Numbered from the stretch's first letter, positions 7,897 to 17,236 are shown. The stretch is DNA of 64,000 bases from Neokomagataea anthophila (GCF_018122595.1 NZ_JAGRQH010000009.1:21187-85186); one strand, 5' to 3'. The notes: generated by a model not told the origin, from the letters alone. Numbers and translations are program-made.

Positions 7897-8069
7897 GGCG
7901 ACCGCGGCGTCGCCGTGCTGTGCAAGGGCGGCGCCTGCGCCGGGACCGCCCGGCCCGCAGCGCAGCGAGGACACGGACGGACCCACCCCTTGCACGGCAC
8001 GGTGATCCCGTGGTGCCCCCTCCTTTTTCCTGTCCTGTTGTGTTTTCCTATTGTCTTTCTAGGAAGCGT
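7897..8069. repeat. Intergenic hairpin module, copy C
   Basis: The outer arms at 7897-7928 and 7987-8017 pair almost throughout, with the inner 8 bp (TGCAAGGG with CCCTTGCA) perfect. The loop carries GGCGCCTGCGCC and the shared motif CCGCAGCGCAGCGAGGACAC. A pyrimidine-rich tract (8018-8060) separates it from the stop of the next minus-strand gene. It is nearly identical to copy E over the loop and diverges in the stem. Confidence 0.8.
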
Positions 8070-8429
8070 TTACGCGCGCCTTTTCACAGTTTGCACGGGC
8101 GGTTTCGGTGCATTGGCGACGGTAAACGCCACCAGATGCGTAGCACCCGTCCAACCGTCACAGCACAACAGGCGCTCAACACCATCGGAACAGCGCGCAA
8201 TACGTCCATCAGCGCGGCCACGAGCCACGTCATCCTGCGTGAGGATGGGCTGCGCTTTTTTGGCCGTAAAATCAGCGATGGCCGCGTCTTTAGACGCATA
8301 GGGGCCGTGCCAGTCATTCCCATTGACAGGATACAGACCCACAGTCCGCAGCAAAGCCGTGCCATCCTCATAGGTGACGACTTCAACGGGTAGGCCGCAC
8401 AGGGTCATGGATTGAAGGGTGTTCATCAC
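8070..8429 (-). CDS. Hypothetical protein, paralogue of the 3219-3659 product
   Basis: A 119-aa protein. It shares WHGP, the acidic helix after it and the C-terminal DGWTG block with the 3219-3659 product, so the two probably arose by duplication within the backbone. It looks like a compact alpha/beta domain without catalytic signatures. ATG-ATG at 8429/8426 has GAGG 7 nt upstream. Repeat module C follows its stop. Function unknown. Confidence 0.6.
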   Translation of the reverse strand: MMNTLQSMTLCGLPVEVVTYEDGTALLRTVGLYPVNGNDWHGPYASKDAAIADFTAKKAQPILTQDDVARGRADGRIARCSDGVERLLCCDGWTGATHLVAFTVANAPKPPVQTVKRRA

Positions 8430-8481
8430 GCAGCCTCATGGTGTTTTTTAAGGAGACAGACAGGCGGATCCGTCATACGAA

Positions 8482-8499
8482 ACCCGCCTTCAAGCGGGT
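8482..8499 (-). terminator. Short hairpin after the 8501 gene
   Basis: ACCCGC and GCGGGT arms with a 6-nt loop lie 2 nt past the stop of the 8501-9148 gene. They are followed by only three T on the minus strand, so termination would be weak. Confidence 0.3.
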
Positions 8500-8500
8500 C

Positions 8501-9148
8501 TTAGGCCGCAAAAGACAATTGCGAAGGCACACGCTTTAAAAGCGGTGCCGCCTCATGACAGGGCCCGGTGACATAGGCGCAATTGTAAATGGGCGCCTGA
8601 CTCAAGCCGCGATAGGTCAAAAACAGCGCCGCCTCACGTACAGACCCTAACAGATCAAACCCGGTCCATTTGGGGGGCACAATCCCCTCTTGCGGCGGGT
8701 GCAGCGCCGTAAGGCGCGCAATACGCTCCTGACGCCACGCGCCATGCGGTTCTTCGTGCGCAACAATCGTGCCTGAACACGCTATGCCAAGCGCGCGCGC
8801 CGCGTCAGGAGACACCGCCTTGGCTAAGGACGTGCGGCATTTGCGGATATAGGTTTCAGCCTGCGTGCGCGTCTCGCCAGAAAAGCGCATCCCGCCGCCC
8901 TCACACGACGCGGCCCATCCGACAATCTCGCGCATCACCTCCCAGTCTTGACCGGCCCCTATCAGGCTCCAATCCCGTGCACGGCGGCGACCTTGGCCTT
9001 CATAGACGTTGTTATCGCCGCCTAACTCGAACAGCAAAAAGACGTCGTCGAAAAAATGCAGATCCTCATACCCGTCACCCTGCACGCTTTGCAGCTGTGT
9101 TAAATCCCAACGCACGGCAATCAGGTCATAAATGATGCGATACGACAT
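8501..9148 (-). CDS. Hypothetical protein, 215 aa
   Basis: It begins MSYRIIYDLIAVRWDLTQLQ. The N-terminal 60 residues read as an alpha/beta unit with a conserved-looking LLFELGGDNN segment. Next come a WSLIGAG turn, a Cys-containing middle and a hydrophobic C-terminus. No family was assigned. An excellent AAGGAGG lies 7 nt before the ATG. It sits directly downstream of the DarB-like gene with repeat module D in between. Its size and position suggest a backbone or antirestriction-associated role, by context only. Confidence 0.6.
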   Translation of the reverse strand: MSYRIIYDLIAVRWDLTQLQSVQGDGYEDLHFFDDVFLLFELGGDNNVYEGQGRRRARDWSLIGAGQDWEVMREIVGWAASCEGGGMRFSGETRTQAETYIRKCRTSLAKAVSPDAARALGIACSGTIVAHEEPHGAWRQERIARLTALHPPQEGIVPPKWTGFDLLGSVREAALFLTYRGLSQAPIYNCAYVTGPCHEAAPLLKRVPSQLSFAA

Positions 9149-9188
9149 GGCGTCGCCTCCTTTTTATGCGTGTTATCCTTTTGGCGAC

Positions 9189-9331
9189 GGCCTGCGCGGT
9201 GTGCTGGGGCAAGGCCGCGCGCAGCGCGCCCGGCCTGAGCCTTGCCGCAGCGCACCGCGCAGGCCAGCCCCGCCCTCCCTTTTCCGTGTTTTTGAGTCTG
9301 TCTTGTTATCTCTCCTGTCTTGTGGGGGCGC
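9189..9331. repeat. Intergenic hairpin module, copy D
   Basis: The arms at 9189-9214 and 9240-9265 pair at 24 of 26 positions with a 25-nt loop. The arm sequence is unlike copies A, C and E but ends in the same GGGGCAAG block as copy B. A pyrimidine-rich tract (9266-9331) runs to the stop of the 1693-aa gene. Confidence 0.75.
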
Positions 9332-12300
9332 TTAGGCTGCCATGGTCTTGATCTGATCCTCGTGATCGACTGTTTCGTCCGTGTCACGGGTCGCATCTGC
9401 CGCCATATCGGCTTCTAAATCGGCCAGTTCCTGCTCTTTTTCAGCCAGCAAATCCGCCTCACGGAACGCCAACCCCAAACGGGATTGATAACCGGGTAAT
9501 TTGGCCGTTGCCTCAGCCCGCAAACGCTCAGCATCCGCCAGTTCCACCTCAAAACGCAGCAGCATGTTTTCGATACGCGCCATTAAACCTAATGGTGTTG
9601 TCTCACGGTCATAATCGACACCCAACATCCGCTCCCCTGCGGCGACAGCCAGTGTGGCCTCCCAGCTCTCTTCCCCATGAAAGCGGGTCTTCCAAGTCTC
9701 ACAGACCAGATCAAACCCACCCATCTGTCCGAGCACCCACGCGCCCTTCTCCCCCGCCTTCGCGGCTTTACGCAGTTCGCGCAGGACCCATGTCCCGGCA
9801 TCACTGCGCTCAGACAGCGCGCCCACGCTCCGCTCCAAACGAAACGCCTCACCACGGGTCGGCTGACGCTGCGCTATGGCCGCTGTGATCTGCGGGATCA
9901 CCGTCTCTGCGGTGCGCTGATCACGCTCGGCGCGCTCAATCGCACGGCGAATATTGAACTGGTCATCATAATGCGCGGCTTTCAGACGATGCAGACGGGC
10001 CACTTCACTTTCCAGCCCTGATTTTTGCATCAAGCGCTCATCGCCTGACGCCAGAGCTTTGGCGAGGGCAAACTGATTGCCATTCTCGCCAATATCATCC
10101 AGACGGCGGATCGTTCGATCTCCACGCATCGCCAGTCCCAAGAACCGTTGCTTGCGCTCCAAAAGCTGCCAATTCGTCGCATCCACTGAGCCTTGGAGCG
10201 CATAGGCATAAATCTGAATCTCGGGGTTCTGATTGCCCTGTCGTTCAATCCGGCCTTCACGTTGGATGATGTCCGCCACCAGCCACGGCACGTCCAGATG
10301 GTGCAACGCAATCAAACGTTGCTGCGCATTCACCCCGGTCCCCATCGTCGCACTGGAGCCAATCAAGATCCGCTTACGGCCACTGTTCAACTCTTTGAAC
10401 AAGGCCTGCTTGGCCGCACTCTTTTTGAAATGCTGCATAAACGCGATCTCATCACGCGGCACGCCCAGACGGATCAGTTCATCGCGGATCCAGTTATAGG
10501 CGGAAAACCCGCGCTTGCTCTGGGCGGCTTCCGTGCCCAGATCCGAGAAAATCATCTGCACCGCACCCGGCAACGCGTAGGGTTTTTGAGTTTCGGGGTC
10601 GGTATAACGCTGCGCGGAGGTGTCGCGCCAAATCCCGTACACGTTTTGGATTAGCAGATTAAGCTTATTGGTGGGGTCGTTCTCCCCCCATGGCTCCACA
10701 AAGCGCAGATCAATGGCCGCATGGCGCGCATCATTAATCACAGAGAGGATAATATCATCCCCTTTCTTGGGCTTGCCAGAGCGTTCTTCAATCGCCGTGA
10801 TCCGGCGTTGCAAATCCTTCTGGTAAAACCGGAAATCCGCCCCACTCTCGGCCACCAAGATCTGCCGCTGTCCACCGCGTATCGCGGGCAGGGACACGTA
10901 CTGGCGCAGATCGTCTTGTTGGACCACATCGGCAAAACTACGATACAGCGCCATCAGATCCGCGACATTCACAAACTCAGCAAAGCGACTGACCGGTTTA
11001 TACAACCCACTGGGCTGCAATTCGAGTTCAGTGCGGGTTTCACCGAAATTGGCTGCCCATGCGTCAAACTCATGCAATCCGCGTTGTGTGAGCGCGATCA
11101 GATCCATGTAACGTTGCACATTGAACATCTCGCCCAAGGTGTTCGTAATCGGTGAGCCTGACGCCATCACCAACGCGCGGCCGGGATTGCGTTGGTCCAG
11201 ATAGCGGGTTTTGACGTAGAGATCCCATGCGCGCCCGCTCCCATTGGGGTCGATCCCTTTGAGGTCAGACTGATTGGTCGCAAAGGTGAGCTTGCGGAAT
11301 TGCTGCGCCTCATCGACCAAGATCTGATCCACGCCCAGCTCACCCAGATGCACCAGATCATCCTTGCGGGCTTCCAAGCCGGATAACTTAGCCTCCAACC
11401 CTTCTTTGAGCCGCTCAATGCGCTTGCGTGAGAAGCGATCGGAACTATCCACCTTCTCCATCATGGTCTCAAAGCTGGCAATCTGATCGGCGATCATCTG
11501 GCGCTCAAACGCGCTCTCAACCGGAATAAACTTGAACGCATCATGGGTGATGATAATCGCGTCCCACTGCCCTGTGGCGGCCCGTGCCAGAAAGCGTCGG
11601 CGTTTGGCTTTGACGAAATTGGTCTCATCTGCGACCAAAATCTTGGCGGTGGGGTAGAGCATGAGAAACTCACGCGCCATCTGCGCCAGACAATGCCCCG
11701 GCACCACAACCATCGCTTTCTGGATCAGCCCCAGACGCTTTTGCTCCATGACGGCCGCGCACATGGAGAAGGTTTTGCCGGAGCCTACGGCATGCGCCAT
11801 ATAAGTGCTGCCTGCGGTAATGATCCGCCACACCACGCGTTTTTGATGGTCGCGCAGACGAATAACGCTGCTCGCCCCCGGCAATTGCAAATGTCGGCCA
11901 TCAAACTGACGCGGGACAAGATTGTTATACGTGTCGTTATACAGCCGCACCAAACGCTGTGCCCGCTCACCGTCTTCCCAGACCCACTGGCTAAACGCCT
12001 CACGCAACGCCATCAGCTTTTCTTTGGCGGCTTCGGTTTCACGGGCGTTCAGAATACGACGTTCACCATCTGCGTCGCGGATCGTATCGAAGATTTTGGG
12101 CGTGCTCTGGTTAAGCGCATCTTCCAGAAGGTCTTGTGCAGGGCGTCGTTGTGTTCCCCACGTCGAGGTCGCCTCGGCCTTGCCGTAAAACGGCGCTTTC
12201 TCCACGCTCCAGGCCGCGACTTCGGCAGTGTGCCAAACCTGGGCTTCAACCCCAATTTTTTCAGCAATGAAGGCTTCCACATCCGAGGCTGGCACCCACG

Positions 12301-14413
12301 GCGCACCCAAACGCGCGGTAATATCACTGGGGCGCAAATCCGCAGGCTGCGCGTCTTCTAACGCACGCACCAAGCTTGTGTAGGCCGGATCCGTCTCTGC
12401 GGCCTCGCGGGCTTGGGCCAGCTTGGTACGGACCGCGCCTGATAACGCCTCATCGGCCATCACCCAGAGCGGACGTTCCGGCGTGCTGCGCACAGGGTCA
12501 CGATACACCGCCTCCCCAAGCTCGGCCTGTGCCGCCTCCTCACTGCACCCCAGCAACTCCGCAATCCGAGGCATATCCACCCCACCCACTTCATGCAGGC
12601 AGACCGCAAGCGCGTCATGGGCGCTGGCAATCTCTGGCTCGCTTGGCGCATGGATAATCCGCTCTGAGAAGATCGGACCAGGACGCCCCTCGTCACGGTC
12701 TTCGTCATACTCTTCAATCGCACTGACCAGCCAGACATCCGGGTCATCATAGAACGGTTGCAAATGCGGACGGCGTTGTGTGCTGCTCTCCTCGCCTGTT
12801 TCCGGGTCAACCCGCACACTGGTTTTCACCCGATTAATCGGACCAAAATCTTTGACGAACGCGGCGTAGGCCCGTTTTAAATCCCCTTGGAACACGGCAT
12901 AAGGCGCATTCTCCATCTGCGCACGCAGCACAGAGCGCGCCGCATCACGCACGGGGATCAACCCTTTGATGATGCTGGCGTGTTTTTGGAAAATCCCCTC
13001 TTTCTGCTCCCCCTTTCGGACCAGAACCGAGGTCGTCTCGCCATCGATGATCTGGTGGAGGTCCCCCTTCATCAGGACATAACTGCCCTCACGCAGCACA
13101 CTCCCCTGCCCGGCACTGGCTAACGCGGCACGCGCCTCTTGAGCGCTGTGCGGCGTCACAGCTTGCGGCTCTGGGAACCGCACCTGACCTTTGAGACGGC
13201 TCAACGCATTGGGCAATGCCTCGTCCAAAGCCTGCATCGCAGGGGCGGTGCAGGTATATTCCGGTCCATATTGGCCCGTTGTCCATCCATGCTGACCCAG
13301 CACCTGTTCAGGGTGGTTCAGAAAATACTGGTTGATCTGAAGCGCACCATCGCCCTGATCACTCTGCGGCACCGTGCCCACATCTTGCCAGACGGTATCC
13401 GTTGTGTCTTCGCCGGGGACATGGCGGCGCAGCACCAGAAGATCCACCACCACCTCGGTGCCCGCATCATCGCGCATCGCCCCTGCGGGCAGGCGCACGG
13501 CCCCGACCAAATCGGCCATCTCCGCAATATGCGCACGCGCTTTGTGGTCGGTTTTATCCATCGTCCAACGCGAGGTCACAAACACGGCCAGCGCACCGGG
13601 GCGCAAACGGCTGACAGCACGCGCGATGAAGTAATCATGCAAGGACAGACCCATCTTGCCCAACGCATCTGTCCCACGCACGGTACGGTTGCTAAAGGGC
13701 GGGTTGCCCACCGCCAGATCATAGCGGTCGGCCAAACGGGCTTTGGTAAAATCTTCCTGGCGCACCCATTGATTAGGGAAGAGCTTTTGCGTGATCCGCG
13801 CGGTCAGCGGGTCGTTTTCAATAGCGGTCCAGGCGGTGTTCTCTGCAAGCGTTTCAGGCATCGCTGCCACGAACAATCCGGTCCCACACCCCGGCTCCAG
13901 CGCCTTACCGCCCTTGAACCCCATTTGCAGGATCACATCCCACACAGCATGGATGATCACTTCGGGGGTGTAATGCGCGTATTGGGTCGCCCGTGCCAAG
14001 CCCGCGCGCTCCTGCACACTGGTTGCTTGTTCCAACTGCTGGCCGAGATCTTCCCAGCCCTCACGGAATGCTTCGCCAGCACGCGGAAAGAGGCTATTGG
14101 CCAGCTCGCCTGCTCCGAAGCCGGTAAAGCGCGCCAATTGCGCTTGTTCATCGATTGTGGCCGGACGGTTTGCGGTCTCCAGCTGTGTGAGCACACGAAT
14201 GGCGTTCAGATTATCGCGCCCGCGCGCTTTCCAGCCTGCGGCGAGGCCGCGCGTACCGCTCAGGCGGAAATCGCGCTTGACGACGTCCACCACCTCTTGC
14301 GCCACTTGGCGGGCTTCGGCGACGGCATTGTCACCGGGCAAACTCCCCCAGAACAAAGACGGGGCATCATTCAGGGCGGACGTTTCGAAAAAGCTCAGCT
14401 GGGTCGTACGCAT
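9332..14413 (-). CDS. DarB-like N6-adenine methyltransferase / SF2 helicase
   Basis: A 1693-aa fusion. The N-terminal methyltransferase has the SAM-binding LEPGCGTGLF (about 171) and the catalytic NPPF (about 234) of N6-adenine methylases. The C-terminal SF2/SNF2-type helicase has Walker A AVGSGKT (about 878), DEAQQ (about 1033) and a motif VI region QREGRIERQGNQ (about 1388). The end is coiled-coil. This architecture matches the antirestriction protein DarB of phage P1 and the large 'N12-class methylase/helicase' proteins of conjugative plasmids. They are thought to protect incoming DNA from type I restriction. Whether this one methylates DNA is not known. It is the largest backbone gene, and its neighbours are all uncharacterised small genes. 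Confidence 0.85.
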   Translation of the reverse strand: MRTTQLSFFETSALNDAPSLFWGSLPGDNAVAEARQVAQEVVDVVKRDFRLSGTRGLAAGWKARGRDNLNAIRVLTQLETANRPATIDEQAQLARFTGFGAGELANSLFPRAGEAFREGWEDLGQQLEQATSVQERAGLARATQYAHYTPEVIIHAVWDVILQMGFKGGKALEPGCGTGLFVAAMPETLAENTAWTAIENDPLTARITQKLFPNQWVRQEDFTKARLADRYDLAVGNPPFSNRTVRGTDALGKMGLSLHDYFIARAVSRLRPGALAVFVTSRWTMDKTDHKARAHIAEMADLVGAVRLPAGAMRDDAGTEVVVDLLVLRRHVPGEDTTDTVWQDVGTVPQSDQGDGALQINQYFLNHPEQVLGQHGWTTGQYGPEYTCTAPAMQALDEALPNALSRLKGQVRFPEPQAVTPHSAQEARAALASAGQGSVLREGSYVLMKGDLHQIIDGETTSVLVRKGEQKEGIFQKHASIIKGLIPVRDAARSVLRAQMENAPYAVFQGDLKRAYAAFVKDFGPINRVKTSVRVDPETGEESSTQRRPHLQPFYDDPDVWLVSAIEEYDEDRDEGRPGPIFSERIIHAPSEPEIASAHDALAVCLHEVGGVDMPRIAELLGCSEEAAQAELGEAVYRDPVRSTPERPLWVMADEALSGAVRTKLAQAREAAETDPAYTSLVRALEDAQPADLRPSDITARLGAPWVPASDVEAFIAEKIGVEAQVWHTAEVAAWSVEKAPFYGKAEATSTWGTQRRPAQDLLEDALNQSTPKIFDTIRDADGERRILNARETEAAKEKLMALREAFSQWVWEDGERAQRLVRLYNDTYNNLVPRQFDGRHLQLPGASSVIRLRDHQKRVVWRIITAGSTYMAHAVGSGKTFSMCAAVMEQKRLGLIQKAMVVVPGHCLAQMAREFLMLYPTAKILVADETNFVKAKRRRFLARAATGQWDAIIITHDAFKFIPVESAFERQMIADQIASFETMMEKVDSSDRFSRKRIERLKEGLEAKLSGLEARKDDLVHLGELGVDQILVDEAQQFRKLTFATNQSDLKGIDPNGSGRAWDLYVKTRYLDQRNPGRALVMASGSPITNTLGEMFNVQRYMDLIALTQRGLHEFDAWAANFGETRTELELQPSGLYKPVSRFAEFVNVADLMALYRSFADVVQQDDLRQYVSLPAIRGGQRQILVAESGADFRFYQKDLQRRITAIEERSGKPKKGDDIILSVINDARHAAIDLRFVEPWGENDPTNKLNLLIQNVYGIWRDTSAQRYTDPETQKPYALPGAVQMIFSDLGTEAAQSKRGFSAYNWIRDELIRLGVPRDEIAFMQHFKKSAAKQALFKELNSGRKRILIGSSATMGTGVNAQQRLIALHHLDVPWLVADIIQREGRIERQGNQNPEIQIYAYALQGSVDATNWQLLERKQRFLGLAMRGDRTIRRLDDIGENGNQFALAKALASGDERLMQKSGLESEVARLHRLKAAHYDDQFNIRRAIERAERDQRTAETVIPQITAAIAQRQPTRGEAFRLERSVGALSERSDAGTWVLRELRKAAKAGEKGAWVLGQMGGFDLVCETWKTRFHGEESWEATLAVAAGERMLGVDYDRETTPLGLMARIENMLLRFEVELADAERLRAEATAKLPGYQSRLGLAFREADLLAEKEQELADLEADMAADATRDTDETVDHEDQIKTMAA

Positions 14414-14525
14414 GGCACACTCCGGACAAGCGCCAACACCCGGTTCCTGCGCGGGGCAGACCGGGGGTGTTAGCGCTCAGTATTAAGGGGCAGGACGGGA
14501 TTGGTGCGGGGTGAGCCGCAAAATG

Positions 14526-14789
14526 TCAGAAAGGGCCGAAACGCAAGGCGATCTGCTCACGCTCAGCGGCCGAAATCAGGGCGAGAGCGCTGAGATGATA
14601 GCGCGAGCCAAGGCGGGCTTTGCTGGCCACGCGCCACCAGGCTTGCTGATCGCCACAATCCAGACCACGCAGCTGTGTTTCACCCTCAGGGCCGTTTTGC
14701 GGATGGGGCAGAGTGTGCAGGGTCCAACCCTCGCGATGGGCTTGGATTAACGAAAAACCAGCGGGAATGGGTTGGCTTTGGCGGGTCAT
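14526..14789 (-). CDS. Hypothetical protein, 87 aa
   Basis: It begins MTRQSQPIPAGFSLIQAHREGWTLH and contains a WWRVASKARLGSRYHLSAL segment followed by an ISAAEREQIAL helix. No family was recognised. The ATG at 14789 has AGAGGAG about 8 nt upstream, and repeat module E begins 30 nt further upstream. It precedes the DarB-like gene by about 110 nt on the same strand and may be co-transcribed with it. Confidence 0.55.
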   Translation of the reverse strand: MTRQSQPIPAGFSLIQAHREGWTLHTLPHPQNGPEGETQLRGLDCGDQQAWWRVASKARLGSRYHLSALALISAAEREQIALRFGPF

Positions 14790-14818
14790 GCCTGTCTTCT
14801 CCTCTCTTGACCCTTTCC

Positions 14819-15040
14819 GGCAACCACGGCGTCGTTGGGCCGTGCACGGGCGGCGCTTGCGCCGGGACCGCCCGGCCCGCAGCGCAGCGAGGACACGGAC
14901 GGACCCACCCCTTGCACGGCACAGCGATCCCGTGGTGCCTCCCTTCCCTGTTCTACTTTCTGTCTTCTGTTCTCCCTTCTTTTTCCCTTTCCCTTTTGCT
15001 TTTGTGCTGGCGTCTCTTTGTGTGTCTTTTTCCTGTGGAT
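14819..15040. repeat. Intergenic hairpin module, copy E
   Basis: The outer arms at 14819-14850 and 14908-14939 pair over about 28 bp. The loop carries GGCGCTTGCGCC and the CCGCAGCGCAGCGAGGACAC motif, the same as copy C. A long pyrimidine-rich tract (14940-15035) follows. On the minus strand this is about 90 nt of nearly pure purine leading into the hairpin. Confidence 0.8.
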
Positions 15041-15284
15041 GTGGGAACGCGGTGGTGTCACGGGCATGACGTGACACGTTGTTGGCTGAGGTGGCTGTTC
15101 GTCACATTTCAGAACACCGCTCTGCTAACCCGCTCAGTAGCGCACAAGCGCGTCTGTGGGCTGCGGCGAAGGCGCAGTTTACAGACACCGTTTCAGCGCA
15201 CGCAGCGCGGGCGCCTCGCGCAAGGCGCGCATCCCCGCCATCACTCAAGAGCGTTGTGATAGCGGGGGGCTGTTGCTCTATCGC
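15041..15284. other. Intergenic gap; hairpin at 15233-15267
   Basis: About 240 nt without a convincing gene. A 12-bp stem with one mismatch (15233-15244 with 15256-15267, CCCCGCCATCAC type) lies 18 nt past the stop of the next gene and could end its transcript. The rest is GC-rich sequence with short local inverted repeats. Confidence 0.4.
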
Positions 15285-15659
15285 TTACCCCCATCGGCTA
15301 ATGGGGGCACCGGTACGCACAGCACGGCACATCAAGGCGGAAGGCACAGGCTCAGCCCGCAGACGCAGTGGCTTTTCGTGGCGGCCATCCCATGTCAGCC
15401 CCTCGCAAGGCTCTAAAATCCCCAAACGCACCGCATCCTCATCACGGCACGCACAGACCCGCTCATTCCCCCCTTTTGAGCGACGGCATGGCTCGGAGGG
15501 CCCTGCCCCACAGCCACGGCATGGCACGCGCAAAGCAGGATCACCCTCCTCCCAAACCGCCGAACACCGACGGCAGGACAGAGGAGCAAAGGTGTCGGTC
15601 CAGCGTTGCGGGACGCGGACAGGGCGGTTCGGAATGTAAGGGAAAGCATATCGGCGCAT
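15285..15659 (-). CDS. Cys-rich zinc-finger-like protein
   Basis: About 124 aa. Two Cys pairs can be seen: SCRRC (near residue 28) and VPCRGCGAGPSEPCRRS (near residue 45), followed by a basic RVCACRDEDAVRLG helix. The C-x2-C-G-A...C pattern resembles short zinc ribbons of phage and plasmid proteins that begin VPCPTCGA. It probably binds nucleic acid or RNA polymerase. An upstream in-frame ATG at 15695 is an alternative start; the ATG at 15659 has GGAACGAG in front. Hairpin module F lies upstream. Confidence 0.5.
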   Translation of the reverse strand: MRRYAFPYIPNRPVRVPQRWTDTFAPLSCRRCSAVWEEGDPALRVPCRGCGAGPSEPCRRSKGGNERVCACRDEDAVRLGILEPCEGLTWDGRHEKPLRLRAEPVPSALMCRAVRTGAPISRWG

Positions 15660-15709
15660 GAGGCTCGTTCCAGTCTTGTGGATTTCAAGCATCAAGCCGG
15701 GCAGGCGGG

Positions 15710-15831
15710 CTCTCGGGGTGCAACAGTGCCGCGCAGCGGCAGGATCACCGGCCCACCGCAGTCACGCACAAGCGCCAGCGGCGCTGAGCATGGCGAGGAG
15801 GGCGGGTGACCCACCTGTTGCAGCGCGGGAG
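15710..15831. repeat. Intergenic hairpin module, diverged copy F
   Basis: The outer arms at 15710-15726 and 15815-15831 pair at about 13 of 17 positions, perfect over TGCAACAG/CTGTTGCA. Inner hairpins TGCCGCGCAGCGGCA and GCGCCAGCGGCGC lie between them. The overall plan is the same as copies A-E, and it again sits upstream of a minus-strand gene, but the purine tract is missing. Confidence 0.5.
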
Positions 15832-15902
15832 ACCGGCTGGCAGGGGGATTTAGTCATTATCTCTTTGTTTTCCTGCTCAGCTCAATTTTTAGATTTATCT
15901 TG

Positions 15903-15918
15903 TTGACAGCTGTCAACT
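15903..15918. promoter_or_regulatory. parS-like palindrome 1, overlapping a putative promoter
   Basis: GTTGACAGCTGTCAAC is a perfect 16-bp palindrome that fits the repABC-plasmid parS pattern GTT-N4-GC-N4-AAC. It contains TTGACA (15904-15909) and, 17 nt on, TTAAAT, so it may double as the -35 box of the repA promoter and let RepA/RepB bind there for autoregulation. Confidence 0.7.
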
Positions 15919-16001
15919 CACATCATTAAATGCGTTTAATATTAATAAATGCGATACAAACCGCACTTATTGAAATTAATATTCATTAGAAAGGTTTTAA
16001 G

Positions 16002-17216
16002 ATGACAGTGTCACCCCATACAGACCATCAACTTACCAACGGTGTTGACGAGTTACTTTCACAACAAGCACAAGCTCTCTCTGAAAGACTTCAAGCCCAT
16101 CGCCTTGAACTATTTCCACCCAATGCTTCAAAGAAGCTCCGATCATTCCAAATCGGAGAAGTCGCTAAATTGCTAGGCTTGGCACCTGGTTACTTGCGCA
16201 ATTTGGCATTAGAAGGAAAAGGACCTATTCCAGCCCTAGAAGCAGGCGGTCGACGCCAATATACAGCAGAGCAAATATCTAATTTACGCAAATACTTAGA
16301 CCAAAATGCACGAGGCAATAAGAAATATATTCCTTCTCGCAGCGGTAACGAAGGCCTCCAAGTTATCTCGGTTGTTAATTTCAAAGGAGGAAGCGGCAAG
16401 ACAACTTCTGCTGCTCATCTTGCTCAAGGTCTTGCTCTGAATGGATTGAGAGTGCTCGCAATTGATCTTGATCCTCAGGCCAGCCTTTCAGCTCTACATG
16501 GATTTCAACCTGAGTTTGACGTTCACGCCAATGAAACATTGTATGGTGCCATTCGATACGACGACCAAAGACGTTCTCTAACAGAGCTTATCCGTCACAC
16601 TAATTTTCCAGGATTAGATATTGTTCCCGGCAACATCGAACTCATGGAATTCGAATACGAAACTCCTCGGCTATTGGCGTCGTCAGATCAAGCTGGTGCA
16701 ATCTTTTTCTCTCGCGTGGATGAGGCACTTCAAGACGTCGAAGATAAATACGATGTGATTGTGATCGACTGCCCTCCGCAGCTTGGATATCTAACTATGT
16801 CGGCTGTATGTGCCGCAACAGGCCTCCTCGTAACTGTCCACCCTCAAATGTTGGACGTTATGTCGATGTGTCAATTCTTGCTAATGATGGGGGATGTCAT
16901 GACACATCTGCGAGATGCGGGAGCAAACGTATCCTATGATTGGGTCAGATATCTTCTTACGCGCTACGAACCTTCTGACGGCCCTCAAGCGCAAATGTCC
17001 GGCTTTATGAGGACAGTATTTGGGGGACATGTCCTAACCCATCCAATGTTAAAAAGTACTGCAGTCTCTGACGCTGCAATCACAAAACAAACCTTATTCG
17101 AGATAGAGCGAAAGCAATTCACTGGTTCGACTTACGACCGCGCTATAGAATCAGTAACTGCCGTAAATACTGAAATTCAGAAACTTATTTTCAGCGCGTG
17201 GGGACGAGACGTGTAA
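16002..17216 (+). CDS. repA: RepA/ParA partition ATPase with N-terminal HTH
   Basis: A 404-aa ParA of the large, DNA-binding class. Residues 45-105 form a MerR-like helix-turn-helix (FQIGEVAKLLGLAPGYLRNL...GGRRQYTAEQI). The deviant Walker A is NFKGGSGKTTSAAHLAQ (about 125-141), followed by the LAIDLDPQASLS switch and VIVIDCPPQLG (about 250). It drives plasmid segregation by ATP-dependent patterning on the nucleoid and usually represses its own operon through the N-terminal domain. It lies upstream of repB, with an identical parS-like palindrome before each gene. The size and N-terminal domain fit RepA of repABC-type plasmids. The ATG follows AGAAAGG. Confidence 0.92.
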   Translation: MTVSPHTDHQLTNGVDELLSQQAQALSERLQAHRLELFPPNASKKLRSFQIGEVAKLLGLAPGYLRNLALEGKGPIPALEAGGRRQYTAEQISNLRKYLDQNARGNKKYIPSRSGNEGLQVISVVNFKGGSGKTTSAAHLAQGLALNGLRVLAIDLDPQASLSALHGFQPEFDVHANETLYGAIRYDDQRRSLTELIRHTNFPGLDIVPGNIELMEFEYETPRLLASSDQAGAIFFSRVDEALQDVEDKYDVIVIDCPPQLGYLTMSAVCAATGLLVTVHPQMLDVMSMCQFLLMMGDVMTHLRDAGANVSYDWVRYLLTRYEPSDGPQAQMSGFMRTVFGGHVLTHPMLKSTAVSDAAITKQTLFEIERKQFTGSTYDRAIESVTAVNTEIQKLIFSAWGRDV

Positions 17217-17236
17217 CTCCATTGGCATGAAGTGGA

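Noticed and set aside
11543..12361. A 272-codon plus-strand frame in the helicase region
   Set aside because: Antisense to the conserved SF2 helicase motifs; no ribosome binding site and no plausible protein.
13139..14473. A 444-codon plus-strand open frame inside the DarB-like gene
   Set aside because: It is the shadow of the real minus-strand gene; the protein has no domain and an odd composition (His-, Arg-, Gln-rich), typical of antisense frames in GC-rich DNA.
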